DNA from: Aureicoccus marinus
Lineage (GTDB): Bacteria; Bacteroidota; Bacteroidia; Flavobacteriales; Flavobacteriaceae
Assembly (NCBI RefSeq): GCF_002954325.1
Contig: NZ_MQVX01000001.1
Location: 749,546 to 813,545 of the forward strand
DNA length: 64,000 bases
Reading direction: 5' to 3'
Within the stretch, counting starts at the first letter, position 1, and every line of letters begins with the position of its first letter. The notes under the pieces were generated by a model. That model ran no database searches. It saw nothing but the letters and a program-made list of their open reading frames with translations, and had not been told where the DNA came from. A program made the translations under genes and the position numbers. Shown in pieces: positions 1 through 8,613 of this stretch.

Positions 1-2387
1 GGCCCTACAATACCCGCGGCTTCCAGCTGATCGATAATGCGTCCGGCTCGATTATAGCCCAACTTCAGTTTTCGCTGAATCAGAGAGGCAGAGCCTTGTT
101 GTGCGGTTACCACCACCTCGGCCGCGTCTCTGAACTTGCTGTCACGCTCCGAAACGATATTATCAATACTCGTGCCAGAATTCTCGTCTACATACTCCGG
201 TAATAAGTGGGCTTCCGGGTAGGCGCGTTGGCTTCCGATAAATTCTGTAATCTGCTCGACTTCTGGGGTGTCCACAAAGGCACATTGAAGGCGTGTTACG
301 TCGTTCCCTTGGGTGTAGAGCATGTCTCCGCGACCAATCAACTGATCGGCTCCAGGACCGTCTAAAATCGTTCTGGAATCGATTTTGGAAGTCACTCGGA
401 AGGCGAGTCGAGCCGGGAAGTTGGCTTTAATGATCCCGGTAATCACGTTGACCGAGGGACGCTGCGTCGCAATGATCAGGTGAATACCTATGGCTCGGGC
501 CAATTGGGCTAAGCGTGCAATGGGGGTTTCTACTTCCTTACCGGCTGTCATGATCAAATCTGCAAACTCATCAATGACCAAAACGATATAAGGTAAGTAG
601 CGGTGTCCTTCTTCGGGATTCAGGCGTCTTGCCTTGAACTTCTGGTTGTATTCTTTAATGTTCCTTACCATGGCTCCCTTCAGGAGTTCATAGCGGCTGT
701 CCATCTCGATACAAAGTGAATTCAAGGTGTGAATCACCTTGGTGGTATCGGTAATGATGGCTTCCTCTGAATCTGGAAGCTTGGCCAGGAAATGGCGCTC
801 AATTTTGTTGTACAGGGTTAATTCCACCTTCTTCGGATCCACCAGGACAAATTTGACCTCGGCCGGGTGCTTCTTGTAGAGCAAGGAACTAATTACGGCA
901 TTTAGTCCAACGGACTTACCCTGTCCGGTGGCACCCGCCATGAGCATGTGGGGCATCTTGGCCAGGTCGACCACAAAGGTTTCGTTGCTGATGGTCTTTC
1001 CAAAGGCAATGGGCAATTCCATCTTGGACTTTTGGAATTTTGTAGAGGCGATGACCGATCGCATAGACACCACCGAAGGCTTGGTGTTGGGTACTTCGAT
1101 CCCGATGGTTCCTTTTCCGGGGATCGGAGCGATGATACGAATACCTAAAGCCGATAGCGATAGGGCAATATCGTCTTCGAGATTTTTGATTTTAGAAATA
1201 CGCACACCAGCCTCAGGCACAATCTCGTAGAGTGTAACGGTCGGTCCGATGGTCGCTTTGATCTGCGCAATCCCAATCTTGTAGTTTTTTAGCGTCGCTA
1301 CAATCTTGTTCTTGTTCTCTTCCAGCTCGGCTTTATTGATGGTAATGCCTCCTTCGGCTCCATCCAATCCGTGACTGTCCAGAAGCTTAATAGGAGGGAA
1401 CTGGTATTTTCCGAGTTCCAAGCGTGGATCGTATTCCCCATAATCCTTGACAAGCTTTTCGGCCTTGATCACGGATTCTTCTTTTTCTTCCTTGACTGCT
1501 TCCACCTTAAAGTCGACTTCATCCGTTGGGGCAGGGGCTTGGGCCGCTGCAGGGATTTCGGTATCTAAGGTGACCGAAGTGCTCGGACTTGGAGTAGGTG
1601 TAGGCGTAGGGGTTGGGGCAGGAGCGGGACTAGGCCTCGTCTCTGCAACCACTTCTTCCTCCAAATGATTCAATTCAACTTCCTCACTCTTGAGGTCCGC
1701 GGTGCTTTCAAAACTTTCTTCGACTTCTTGTCTGTTTCGGCTTAAATCGATCTTTGGTAGTTCGATAGACTGAAAAAAGCGCAGAAGACTGTTCAGCCGG
1801 GCGCTAACCCAATTCAGACTTTTATCTGGCGCAAAGTTAAACAGGCGTACCAACGCGATCACCAAGACAAAGATCAAGGTCAAGACCACCCCGAGGGAAC
1901 CAGTATAATCCTGCAGGAAATCATTGATTTCTGTCCCGACACGTCCTCCCAAGGCATTACCAGGCTCCGAGAAGAACCCGAGGGCAATGCTGCCCCACAT
2001 CATTAAAAAAAGACCCCAGAACCATTTGGAAACCAATTTTTTTAAGGTCAATCCAAAGAAGTAGTAAAGACCAGTAAGGGTGATCAAAATAGGAATGACA
2101 AAGGCGGCCAAACCAAAGCCTTTGTGCATGAGAAAATCCGAGAGGGCTGCCCCGAATTTATTCAAGGCATTGTCAGCCTGAACTTCCCGGCGACCGAGTT
2201 CTGTGATGGTGCTCTGATCGATTTCCCAACTCGAAAGGGAAGAGACAAAAGAGAAGAACAAGGCGATGCCTAAAAGCATAAAGAGACTACCCAGAATAAT
2301 CTGGTTTTGTCTGGAGAGTTTCCAGGAAAAAGGCTTCTTTTTCTTTTTAGTGGATGTAGGTTTTCTTTTCGCGGTTCGCTTGGCCAT
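1..2387 (-). CDS. ftsK: DNA translocase FtsK/SpoIIIE (C-terminus cut by window edge)
   Basis: Double-stranded DNA pump at the division septum that clears the terminus region and activates chromosome dimer resolution. The reading frame starts at 2387 with a lysine/arginine-rich cytoplasmic leader, has about four membrane segments in the first 200 residues, then an acidic linker with an alternating Pro-Thr/Pro-Ala tract (coded near 1585-1640), and then the motor. Walker A GATGQGKS has its lysine at residue 491, and Walker B VLVIDEF has its aspartate near residue 606. The C-terminal winged-helix gamma domain (QRKLKLGYNRAGRIIDQLEAAG) runs off the left edge, so roughly 25 residues are missing. It is the last visible gene of the tpx-dgkA-ftsK series. 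A GTAATTTTA element at 2426-2434 lies 39 bases upstream and may be its -7 box. Identity is secure. Confidence 0.95.
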   Translation of the reverse strand, partial: MAKRTAKRKPTSTKKKKKPFSWKLSRQNQIILGSLFMLLGIALFFSFVSSLSSWEIDQSTITELGRREVQADNALNKFGAALSDFLMHKGFGLAAFVIPILITLTGLYYFFGLTLKKLVSKWFWGLFLMMWGSIALGFFSEPGNALGGRVGTEINDFLQDYTGSLGVVLTLIFVLVIALVRLFNFAPDKSLNWVSARLNSLLRFFQSIELPKIDLSRNRQEVEESFESTADLKSEEVELNHLEEEVVAETRPSPAPAPTPTPTPTPSPSTSVTLDTEIPAAAQAPAPTDEVDFKVEAVKEEKEESVIKAEKLVKDYGEYDPRLELGKYQFPPIKLLDSHGLDGAEGGITINKAELEENKNKIVATLKNYKIGIAQIKATIGPTVTLYEIVPEAGVRISKIKNLEDDIALSLSALGIRIIAPIPGKGTIGIEVPNTKPSVVSMRSVIASTKFQKSKMELPIAFGKTISNETFVVDLAKMPHMLMAGATGQGKSVGLNAVISSLLYKKHPAEVKFVLVDPKKVELTLYNKIERHFLAKLPDSEEAIITDTTKVIHTLNSLCIEMDSRYELLKGAMVRNIKEYNQKFKARRLNPEEGHRYLPYIVLVIDEFADLIMTAGKEVETPIARLAQLARAIGIHLIIATQRPSVNVITGIIKANFPARLAFRVTSKIDSRTILDGPGADQLIGRGDMLYTQGNDVTRLQCAFVDTPEVEQITEFIGSQRAYPEAHLLPEYVDENSGTSIDNIVSERDSKFRDAAEVVVTAQQGSASLIQRKLKLGYNRAGRIIDQLEAAGIVG

Positions 2388-2459
2388 AGTTACGAGCTGG
2401 TATTGGGCTGTTTTGCTTTAACCTCTAAAATTACAAAATCCGTCCAATTATAAGAGGAA

Positions 2460-2488
2460 AGCGCCTATTTCCATATACGGAAAGCGCT
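2460..2488. other. Stem-loop in the dgkA-ftsK intergenic gap
   Basis: Inverted repeat AGCGC-CTA-TTTCC / GGAAA-GCGCT with a six-base loop and a three-base bulge on one arm. The nine-mer GGAAAGCGC also occurs as a direct repeat (2456-2464 and 2479-2487). On the minus strand it lies between the dgkA stop and the putative ftsK promoter. There is no uninterrupted T-run after it, so it is at best a weak terminator or an RNA-processing structure. Confidence 0.4.
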
Positions 2489-2517
2489 GACTTTTGGATG
2501 GTCCAATGAAGAATAAT

Positions 2518-2892
2518 TTAAGAAATCAGGGATAGGGCACGGGGGATATACAGCAGACCTCCTGTGATTAAGGCGATTACGGCCGCAAAAACAACTGCGG
2601 CCGCACCATAATCCTTTACACGTTTAATTTGTGGGTCCTGTCGGGACTCCACTTTGTTAGCCAATTCTTCTATCGAAGTGTTTATGGCCTCCAGACCAAT
2701 GACCAAACCGATGGCCAGATTTTGCAGGATCCACTCGACAGGGCTCAGCTCAGCAAGAAAACCGAGGCCAGTGACCAAGAGGGCGGCCAGGGCATGTACC
2801 TGCATATTGGGTTCGGATCGGAAAAGAGACACCAATCCTCGGAGGGCAATGCCCACACTGCGCATTCTTCCTTTAAGAAAGGAATCAGGCAT
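2518..2892 (-). CDS. dgkA: Diacylglycerol kinase family (undecaprenol kinase type)
   Basis: Small integral membrane kinase that phosphorylates diacylglycerol or undecaprenol, feeding phospholipid or lipid-carrier recycling. At 124 residues it has the usual family length. Diagnostic features are SEPN at residues 26-29, the LEAINTSIEEL signature at about 67-77, the KDYGAAAVV segment at 93-101, and three hydrophobic helices. The start codon lies inside the end of tpx: the ATG at 2892 and the tpx TGA at 2885-2887 overlap by eight bases (ATGCCTGA), so the two are probably translationally coupled. The substrate cannot be told from the sequence; Gram-negative DgkA and Gram-positive UdpK share the fold. 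Confidence 0.92.
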   Translation of the reverse strand: MPDSFLKGRMRSVGIALRGLVSLFRSEPNMQVHALAALLVTGLGFLAELSPVEWILQNLAIGLVIGLEAINTSIEELANKVESRQDPQIKRVKDYGAAAVVFAAVIALITGGLLYIPRALSLIS

Positions 2893-3391
2893 CCATCAAG
2901 GCTTCTAAAGCGGCTTTGTAGTTGGGTTCGTTTGCTATTTCAGAGACGAGTTCCTGGTGGAGAACAACTCCTTTTTCGTCCAAAACAACAACAGCTCGCG
3001 CCAGTAGTCCTTGAAAGGGACCGTCTTGGAGTTCCACCCCGAAGTGATCTCCAGTATCGCGGAAGCGGAAGTCAGAAAGGGTTTCTACTTTGTCAATCCC
3101 TTCAGCACCACAAAATGCAGTAAGAGCGAAAGGAAGATCTCTTGAAATACATAGAACTTTGGTGTTCTCTAATTCAGCAGCTTCTTGGTTAAAGGTGCGA
3201 ACCGATTGGGCACAAACCCCGGTGTTCACACTAGGAAAAATATTGAGGACAAGCTTTTGCCCTTGGTAGTCCGATAACTGGACATTGGCCATTTCTATAT
3301 TCACCAAGCGCAAGTTGGCGGCTTGGTTTCCTGCTGCAGGAAGAACTCCTGATGTCGTGCACGGATTTCCTCCGATGGTAATTGATGCCAT
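2885..3391 (-). CDS. tpx: Thiol peroxidase (atypical 2-Cys peroxiredoxin, Tpx)
   Basis: Thioredoxin-dependent lipid/hydroperoxide reductase. At 168 residues it matches the family length. The peroxidatic cysteine is Cys60 in the PSVNTGVC motif (with Pro53 and Thr57 of the PxxxTxxC triad), and the resolving cysteine is Cys94 in the FCGAEG motif, the two-cysteine signature of Tpx. It overlaps dgkA by eight bases and begins 40 bases after the nhaC stop. A GTAATTTTA element at 3409-3417, 18 bases upstream of the ATG, could be the -7 promoter box, giving tpx its own promoter. Confidence 0.95.
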   Translation of the reverse strand: MASITIGGNPCTTSGVLPAAGNQAANLRLVNIEMANVQLSDYQGQKLVLNIFPSVNTGVCAQSVRTFNQEAAELENTKVLCISRDLPFALTAFCGAEGIDKVETLSDFRFRDTGDHFGVELQDGPFQGLLARAVVVLDEKGVVLHQELVSEIANEPNYKAALEALMDA

Positions 3392-3431
3392 AGTGTTTTT
3401 TTGTTCTGTAAAATTACGACCTGAGAATCAC

Positions 3432-4907
3432 TTAGACAGCCGGGGTGACCAGTTTTTTGATTTTAATCTGGAAGGCTGCAAAGAGCAGGGTCATAAAGGG
3501 ACTGAGGTAATTGAAGATGGCGTACATCACGTATTCACCAACTCCCACCCCCAATACTCCGCTGTGATAGGCTCCGCAAGTATTCCATGGAATTAATGCC
3601 GAAGTTACCGTACCCGAATCCTCCAAGGTTCGACTCAGGTTTTCCGGGGCCAGGCCACGATCTGCATAGGCTTTAGAGAACATTTTACCGGGCACCACAA
3701 GGGCGAGGTATTGATCAGAGGCGGTTAGGTTGAGAGCCAAACAGCTCGCTACCGTACTGGCAAAAAGACTGAATGTTGAAGTGGCCAATTCAAGCAGGGT
3801 GTTGGTGATTCTTTGCAAGGCCCCTATACCGTCCATGATTCCTCCAAAGACCATGGCGCACATGATCAGCCAGATGGTTCCCAGCATGCCGTACATACCC
3901 CCAGAAGAAAAGAGGTCATTCAAGAGCGGGTTAGAAGACTCTACACTGGAGTCGACGGTGATGGAGTTGAGCACTCCTTTGTATGCAGAGGTAAAGTCCA
4001 ATTCCGTTCCCCCTCCGAGTTTCGCAATAATATCGGGTTGAAAAATCAAGGCAAATACAGCGCCTAGTAAGGTTCCAATGAGAAGGGCCAAAAGAGGTGG
4101 GGTTTTCTTGACGATGAGCCCTATAACGACCAATGGAACAATAAATAACCAACCATTAATGGTAAAGGAATCTTTTATTGCTGCCTGAATCCCGGCAGTG
4201 TCTGCTTGGCCAGCGGCGTCTTGAAAAAGTCCTAAAATGATAAACACAAAAAGGGTTACTACAATGGTCGGTACGGTGGTGAGGGTCATGTATCTGATAT
4301 GAGAGAACAATTCACCTCCCGCCATGGCTGGGGCCAAATTGGTGGTGTCGCTCAAAGGAGACATCTTATCGCCAAAATAGGCGCCCGATAAAACCGCTCC
4401 GGCGGTCATTCCGGCTGAGATATCGAGGGCGTTGGCAATTCCGATGAGGGCGATACCTACCGTAGCCGATGTGGTCCAACTACTTCCTGTTGCAATCGAA
4501 ATGATCGCACAGATAACCACACAGGCGGCCAAAAAGTAACTGGGATGCAGAATGTCTAATCCATAATAGATCATAGCGGGAATGATTCCGCTGGCCAACC
4601 AGGTACCAGAAAGTGCCCCGACCATCAAGAGGATGAGCAAGGCCGAGGTCGTGGATTTGACATTGGACCCCACTTCGTCCAGCATTTTCTTGTAGCTCAC
4701 CTTGTTGGAATAACCCACAATCGCGGCAACTGCTCCACCCAATAAGAGAATGAACTGGTTGGAACCACTTAAAGCGTCATCTCCGAAAATGTAAACGTTC
4801 AAAGCCAGCAGGGCGACCAAGACAATTACGGGTATCAGGGCCTCAAAAAGGCTGAGTTCCTTGTTTTCTTCAACGAAATTGTCTGGGCTAGGGGTTTGGT
4901 TTTCCAT
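3432..4907 (-). CDS. nhaC: Na+/H+ antiporter NhaC family
   Basis: Inner-membrane sodium/proton exchanger for Na+ extrusion and pH control, in keeping with a marine lifestyle. It has 491 residues with a soluble N-terminal leader of about 20 residues and ten or more hydrophobic segments. The NhaC/ArsB-like signatures GAYFGDKMSPLSDTT (about residue 180) and ATGSSWTTSATVG (about residue 141) are intact. It is a single gene with its own 52-base upstream gap. Substrate specificity (Na+/H+ versus malate-lactate exchange, as in B. subtilis MleN of the same family) is inferred from family only. Confidence 0.9.
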   Translation of the reverse strand: MENQTPSPDNFVEENKELSLFEALIPVIVLVALLALNVYIFGDDALSGSNQFILLLGGAVAAIVGYSNKVSYKKMLDEVGSNVKSTTSALLILLMVGALSGTWLASGIIPAMIYYGLDILHPSYFLAACVVICAIISIATGSSWTTSATVGIALIGIANALDISAGMTAGAVLSGAYFGDKMSPLSDTTNLAPAMAGGELFSHIRYMTLTTVPTIVVTLFVFIILGLFQDAAGQADTAGIQAAIKDSFTINGWLFIVPLVVIGLIVKKTPPLLALLIGTLLGAVFALIFQPDIIAKLGGGTELDFTSAYKGVLNSITVDSSVESSNPLLNDLFSSGGMYGMLGTIWLIMCAMVFGGIMDGIGALQRITNTLLELATSTFSLFASTVASCLALNLTASDQYLALVVPGKMFSKAYADRGLAPENLSRTLEDSGTVTSALIPWNTCGAYHSGVLGVGVGEYVMYAIFNYLSPFMTLLFAAFQIKIKKLVTPAV

Positions 4908-4959
4908 ATAATAAACTATAAGCCCCTAATATTACGATTTTGTCTCCCGCTCTGCAAGC

Positions 4960-6171
4960 TTAGGAAAGAGAGTAACTGTCTTTCCAGCCCGTAAGTCCTA
5001 CCTTCTTTAAGGCCTGTCGGTATCCCATAAAACTGCTCTCGATGTCCCCGTCTAAGCCCACAGAAAAACGAATTAGACCGTCACCGAGACCCATATCGAG
5101 CCTTTCATTTTCGGGGATTTCTGAAGAGGTAGAAGTACCCGAAGCGCTGAATAAAGTTTGGTGGTGACCCAGGCTCACGGCCAGATGACCCAGACCGGCT
5201 TTCTGCAGCTCTTGCATCAGGGCATTGGCCTGTTCGAAGTTATCTACTTCCAGGGTAAAGAGGCCTCCAAAACCATAACGCGATTGGTGCTGAGCTCGCA
5301 TAATGTCGTGGTCGGGGTGAGATCTCAATCCGGGATAGGAGACTCGGTATCCCATCTTCTCCAGACCTCGCGCCAGGTAATGCGCATTTTGGCTGTGGCG
5401 AATCATACGAACATCCAGGGTTTGAAGGTTCTTGAGAATACCGGCCGCCCGGGTCGAATCCAAGGTGCTGCCAAACAGCATGGCTGCTCCTGTATTCACA
5501 TCTCGCAGAGTATGGGCCATTTCTGCAGTGCAGCAGGCTACACCGGCTACACAATCGCTATTCCCATTGATAAATTTGGTAAGGGAATGAATGACGATAT
5601 CGGCCCCGAGTTGAGCAGGTTGTACCAATAGGGGGGTAAAGGTGTTGTCGACAATGAGCTTTAAGCCTTTGCTGTGCGATAGCTGCCCAAGACTCGCAAT
5701 GTCTGTTATGCGTAAGAGCGGATTACTCATGGTTTCCGTATAGATCACCCGGGTGTTTTCCCGAATGGCTCCTTCGACAGCTGCCACATTGTTGGTGTCT
5801 ACAAAGGTGGTTTCAATACCGAGTTTTGGAAGAAAGAATTTCATGAAGGCATAGGTGCCTCCGTATATGGTGCGACTAGCGACAATGTGATCTCCTTGAC
5901 CACAATGCTGCATCAATACGGCACTGATAGCGCCCATACCACTACCAAAAACGACTGCACTTTCGGTCTTTTCCATTTTGGCTAAGGCCATTTCTAAACG
6001 TGTAGTCGTGGGTGCTGAATGTCGGCTGTACAAGAAGTGATCTTCACGAGTGCCTTCAAAAGTCTCAATCATGGCATCCGCAGAGGGAAAGGCGTAGGTC
6101 GCACTGTCCGATATAGGCGGGTTGATGCCCCACTGAGCTTGTTCATTCGGAGTATAAGGCCAAAGTTTCAT
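4960..6171 (-). CDS. PLP-dependent Cys/Met metabolism enzyme (methionine/cystathionine gamma-lyase-like)
   Basis: Fold-type I PLP enzyme of the trans-sulfuration family, 403 residues. The PLP-binding set is complete: GSGMGAIS phosphate loop (about residues 76-83), Tyr103, Asp175 in VDNTF, and the Schiff-base Lys199 in HSLTKF. The active-site segment reads IYGGTYAF where methionine gamma-lyases carry a cysteine in the YGCT context, so the MGL hallmark cysteine is replaced by glycine. The reaction (methionine gamma-lyase, cystathionine gamma-lyase or O-acyl-homoserine sulfhydrylase) cannot be settled from sequence. It is transcribed divergently from an Lrp/AsnC regulator, an arrangement that often marks amino acid catabolism, so I favour a degradative lyase. 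Confidence 0.85.
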   Translation of the reverse strand: MKLWPYTPNEQAQWGINPPISDSATYAFPSADAMIETFEGTREDHFLYSRHSAPTTTRLEMALAKMEKTESAVVFGSGMGAISAVLMQHCGQGDHIVASRTIYGGTYAFMKFFLPKLGIETTFVDTNNVAAVEGAIRENTRVIYTETMSNPLLRITDIASLGQLSHSKGLKLIVDNTFTPLLVQPAQLGADIVIHSLTKFINGNSDCVAGVACCTAEMAHTLRDVNTGAAMLFGSTLDSTRAAGILKNLQTLDVRMIRHSQNAHYLARGLEKMGYRVSYPGLRSHPDHDIMRAQHQSRYGFGGLFTLEVDNFEQANALMQELQKAGLGHLAVSLGHHQTLFSASGTSTSSEIPENERLDMGLGDGLIRFSVGLDGDIESSFMGYRQALKKVGLTGWKDSYSLS

Positions 6172-6340
6172 AGAAGTTGATTTATTTCTTACTGTAAATC
6201 ACTTCATTATTAGATAAAAAAACAACTGATATTTTATTTAGATGAAAATATTTCTATGTAACAATAAATACATTGAATATTATTCTAATTTAGTCGTTGA
6301 AATACTGAACTCACGGAAACATCTTCAGAATCAAAAATTT
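6172..6340. promoter_or_regulatory. AT-rich divergent control region between lyase and Lrp genes
   Basis: This 169-base gap is much richer in A and T than its surroundings (for example ATATTTTATTTAG and AATATTATTCTAATTTAG) and separates two head-to-head genes. Lrp-type proteins bind degenerate AT-rich sites and usually autoregulate, so the operator probably lies here. No single palindrome stands out. The extended reading frame upstream of 6341 is not treated as coding. Confidence 0.5.
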
Positions 6341-6805
6341 ATGGAAAGTAAGCTAGACGAGAAAGATCGGGAACTTCTGAATTTATTGCAAAGTCACGCC
6401 AAGTGGACCAATAAACAATTCGCCACGGCCTTGGGCCTTTCCAATACCGCGGTTTACGAACGCATTAAGCGACTGGAACGACAAGGGATTATAATGGAGT
6501 ATGTCGCCTTGCTCGATGCGAAAAAAATAGGAAGGCCTTTTGTCGTATGGTGCCAGGTGCGCCTTGCGCAGCATATGCAACAGAATGTTCGAGAATTTGA
6601 AAAGGCGATTGCAGAACTTTCGGAAATAAGGGAATGCTATCATGTCAGTGGGGATTACGACTATATTCTTCGCATCCAGGTAAAAGACCTGGAAGCCTAC
6701 CGCTCTTTTCTGGTCGAGAAACTAACGAACATCGATGGCATTGGGAATACCCACAGCAGCTTTGTTATTCAAGAAGTAAAACACAGCACAGCCCAATTGT
6801 TATAA
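6341..6805 (+). CDS. Lrp/AsnC family transcriptional regulator
   Basis: DNA-binding regulator of amino acid metabolism, 154 residues from the ATG at 6341. The N-terminal helix-turn-helix spans about residues 18-46 (NKQFATALGLSNTAVYERIK), followed by the RAM/ACT-like effector domain with the typical GDYDYILRIQVKDLEAYRSF segment. An upstream in-frame ATG at 6242 would add 33 residues, but that extension is AT-rich, low in conservation-like character and would make the protein longer than the family norm, so I chose 6341. Divergent placement suggests it controls the neighbouring PLP lyase in response to an amino acid, possibly methionine. Confidence 0.9.
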   Translation: MESKLDEKDRELLNLLQSHAKWTNKQFATALGLSNTAVYERIKRLERQGIIMEYVALLDAKKIGRPFVVWCQVRLAQHMQQNVREFEKAIAELSEIRECYHVSGDYDYILRIQVKDLEAYRSFLVEKLTNIDGIGNTHSSFVIQEVKHSTAQLL

Positions 6806-6866
6806 ATAGACAGGGTTTATTTATTCGGCCAAATAGTGCTAATTTTACAGGCCTAAAATCGCTTTT

Positions 6867-8272
6867 ATGAAATCGTATGATGTAGTAGTTATCGGATCAG
6901 GACCTGGCGGATATGTAGCAGCCATTCGATGCGCTCAATTGGGAATGAAAACTGCAATTGTAGAGAAGTACTCCACGCTCGGGGGAACCTGCCTCAATGT
7001 AGGGTGTATTCCATCCAAATCCCTTTTGGATTCTTCTCATCACTACGAAGATGCGATCAAACACTTCAGCGAGCACGGAATTGAGATCCCAGGAGAAGTC
7101 AAAGTGAATCTGGAACAGATGATTGCTCGTAAGCAAGGGGTTGTTGATCAGACCACCAAAGGGATTCAGTTCCTGATGGACAAAAACAAGATCGATGTAT
7201 TTGAAGGGCTTGGTAGCTTCTCTGGAAATACGGAGGTAGAAGTTGCCTTAACGGCAGGAGGAACAGAAACCCTTCAGGCTGGTAAGATAATCATCGCAAC
7301 CGGTTCAAAGCCGGGTAGCTTACCCTTTATTGAGTTAGATAAAGAACGTGTTATCACCTCGACGGAAGCCCTAAAACTCTCCGAGATTCCCAAGCATATG
7401 ATCGTGATTGGGGGAGGTGTTATTGGTCTGGAACTTGGGCAGGTATATAAGCGACTGGGAGCTGAAGTCAGTGTTGTGGAATACCAAGATCGTATCATTC
7501 CTGGGATGGATGCCGGCTTGTCCAAAGAACTGATGAAGGTGCTCAAGAAACAAAAAGTGAAGTTCTACCTTTCTCACAAGGTAGGAGCGGTTGAACGCAG
7601 TGGCGACACCGTACGCATTACTGCTGAAGACAAAAAGGGACAAAAGGTTGTATTGGAAGGTGATTACTGTTTGGTTTCCGTTGGACGAGTTCCTTATACC
7701 CAAGGCTTGAATGCGGAAAAAGCCGGCGTGAACATTGACGAGCGCGGTCGCGTTGTCGTCAATGAGCACTTGCAAACCTCCAATCCCAATGTCTACGCTA
7801 TTGGCGATGTCATTCGCGGAGCGATGTTGGCGCACAAAGCGGAGGAAGAGGGGGTACTCGTCGCCGAGATTTTGGCAGGACAAAAACCTCATATTGATTA
7901 TAATTTAATTCCAAACGTGGTTTATACCTGGCCGGAGGTGGCTTCTGTTGGACGAACGGAGGAGCAACTAAAAGAAGCCGGTAGAGCCTACAAGGCAGGA
8001 CAATTCCCGATGAGGCATTGGGTCGTGCTCGCGCTAGTATGGATATCGATGGTTTTGTTAAGATTATATCGGATGCCCAAACCGATGAGGTATTGGGTGT
8101 TCATATGATCGGAGCGCGTTGTGCAGATTTGATTAGTGAAGGAGTAACAGCTATGGAGTTCAGGGCTTCGGCGGAAGACATCTCTCGTATGAGTCATGCG
8201 CACCCAACTTATGCAGAAGCGGTAAAAGAAGCGGCTTTAGCAGCTACTGCTGACCGTCCTCTCCACATCTAG
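6867..8272 (+). CDS. lpdA: Dihydrolipoamide dehydrogenase (E3), single-base frameshift in this sequence
   Basis: FAD flavoprotein that reoxidises lipoyl groups of 2-oxoacid dehydrogenase complexes. The first frame has the FAD loop GSGPGGY (residues 10-16), the redox disulfide Cys42/Cys47 in GGTCLNVGCIPSKS, the NAD-binding GGGVIGLELG and the second FAD motif YAIGDV. It leaves frame at about 8013-8017 and the remainder (GRARASMDIDGFVKI through the catalytic HAHPTYAEA to the stop at 8272) continues in another frame. Adding one G at the AGG-CA junction gives a continuous 468-residue protein, the normal Lpd length. I regard this as a sequence error. A TAATTTTAC element at 6840-6848 may be its -7 box. 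Confidence 0.9.
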
Positions 8273-8556
8273 ATCCGGCTTTCTAAGATTTTACGAATGG
8301 CATTTGCTCTTTTCTTGCGATCGATTTCGATAGCAGGGTAGAGGGCTATGGTTCCAAAGTAAAATATATAACCGTTGTTGGCACCAAAACTGAAGAAGTA
8401 GTCCAGAATAAAAAAGACGGACAGAATAACCACAACGGTGAATAAGGGAAGCATCCAGAGGCGGTTGCGTTTGCGTTTTAAAGTTTCAGAATTAAAACGA
8501 CTGTAGTATTCTTCTAAACTACACCCCAATACCAAGGCTCGAAATTTTGTGGACAT
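8269..8556 (-). CDS. Small two-helix membrane protein of unknown function
   Basis: A 95-residue protein with a basic cytoplasmic N-terminus (LKRKRNRLW), two adjacent hydrophobic helices (about residues 34-52 and 60-77) and a basic C-terminal tail. I do not recognise a domain. It is convergent with lpdA, and the two stop codons share the palindrome CTAG (8269-8272). Its own gap to the next upstream minus-strand gene is 57 bases. Confidence 0.6.
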   Translation of the reverse strand: MSTKFRALVLGCSLEEYYSRFNSETLKRKRNRLWMLPLFTVVVILSVFFILDYFFSFGANNGYIFYFGTIALYPAIEIDRKKRANAIRKILESRI

Positions 8557-8613
8557 AAGACCTCATTTTTATTATAGGTCTCGATGCGAGATCATTTGTT
8601 ACAAAATAGGTTC

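Noticed and set aside
1585..1640. Tandem repeat-like GGTGTAGGCGTAGGGG tract
   Set aside because: It encodes the Pro-Thr/Pro-Ala linker of FtsK, a common low-complexity segment, not a mobile or regulatory repeat.
6242..6340. N-terminal extension of the Lrp-type regulator
   Set aside because: The added 33 residues are AT-driven, not family-like and would lie in the control region shared with the divergent lyase gene.
8013..8020. Programmed ribosomal frameshift in lpdA
   Set aside because: No slippery heptamer or downstream pseudoknot is evident, and similar one-base losses occur in five unrelated genes.
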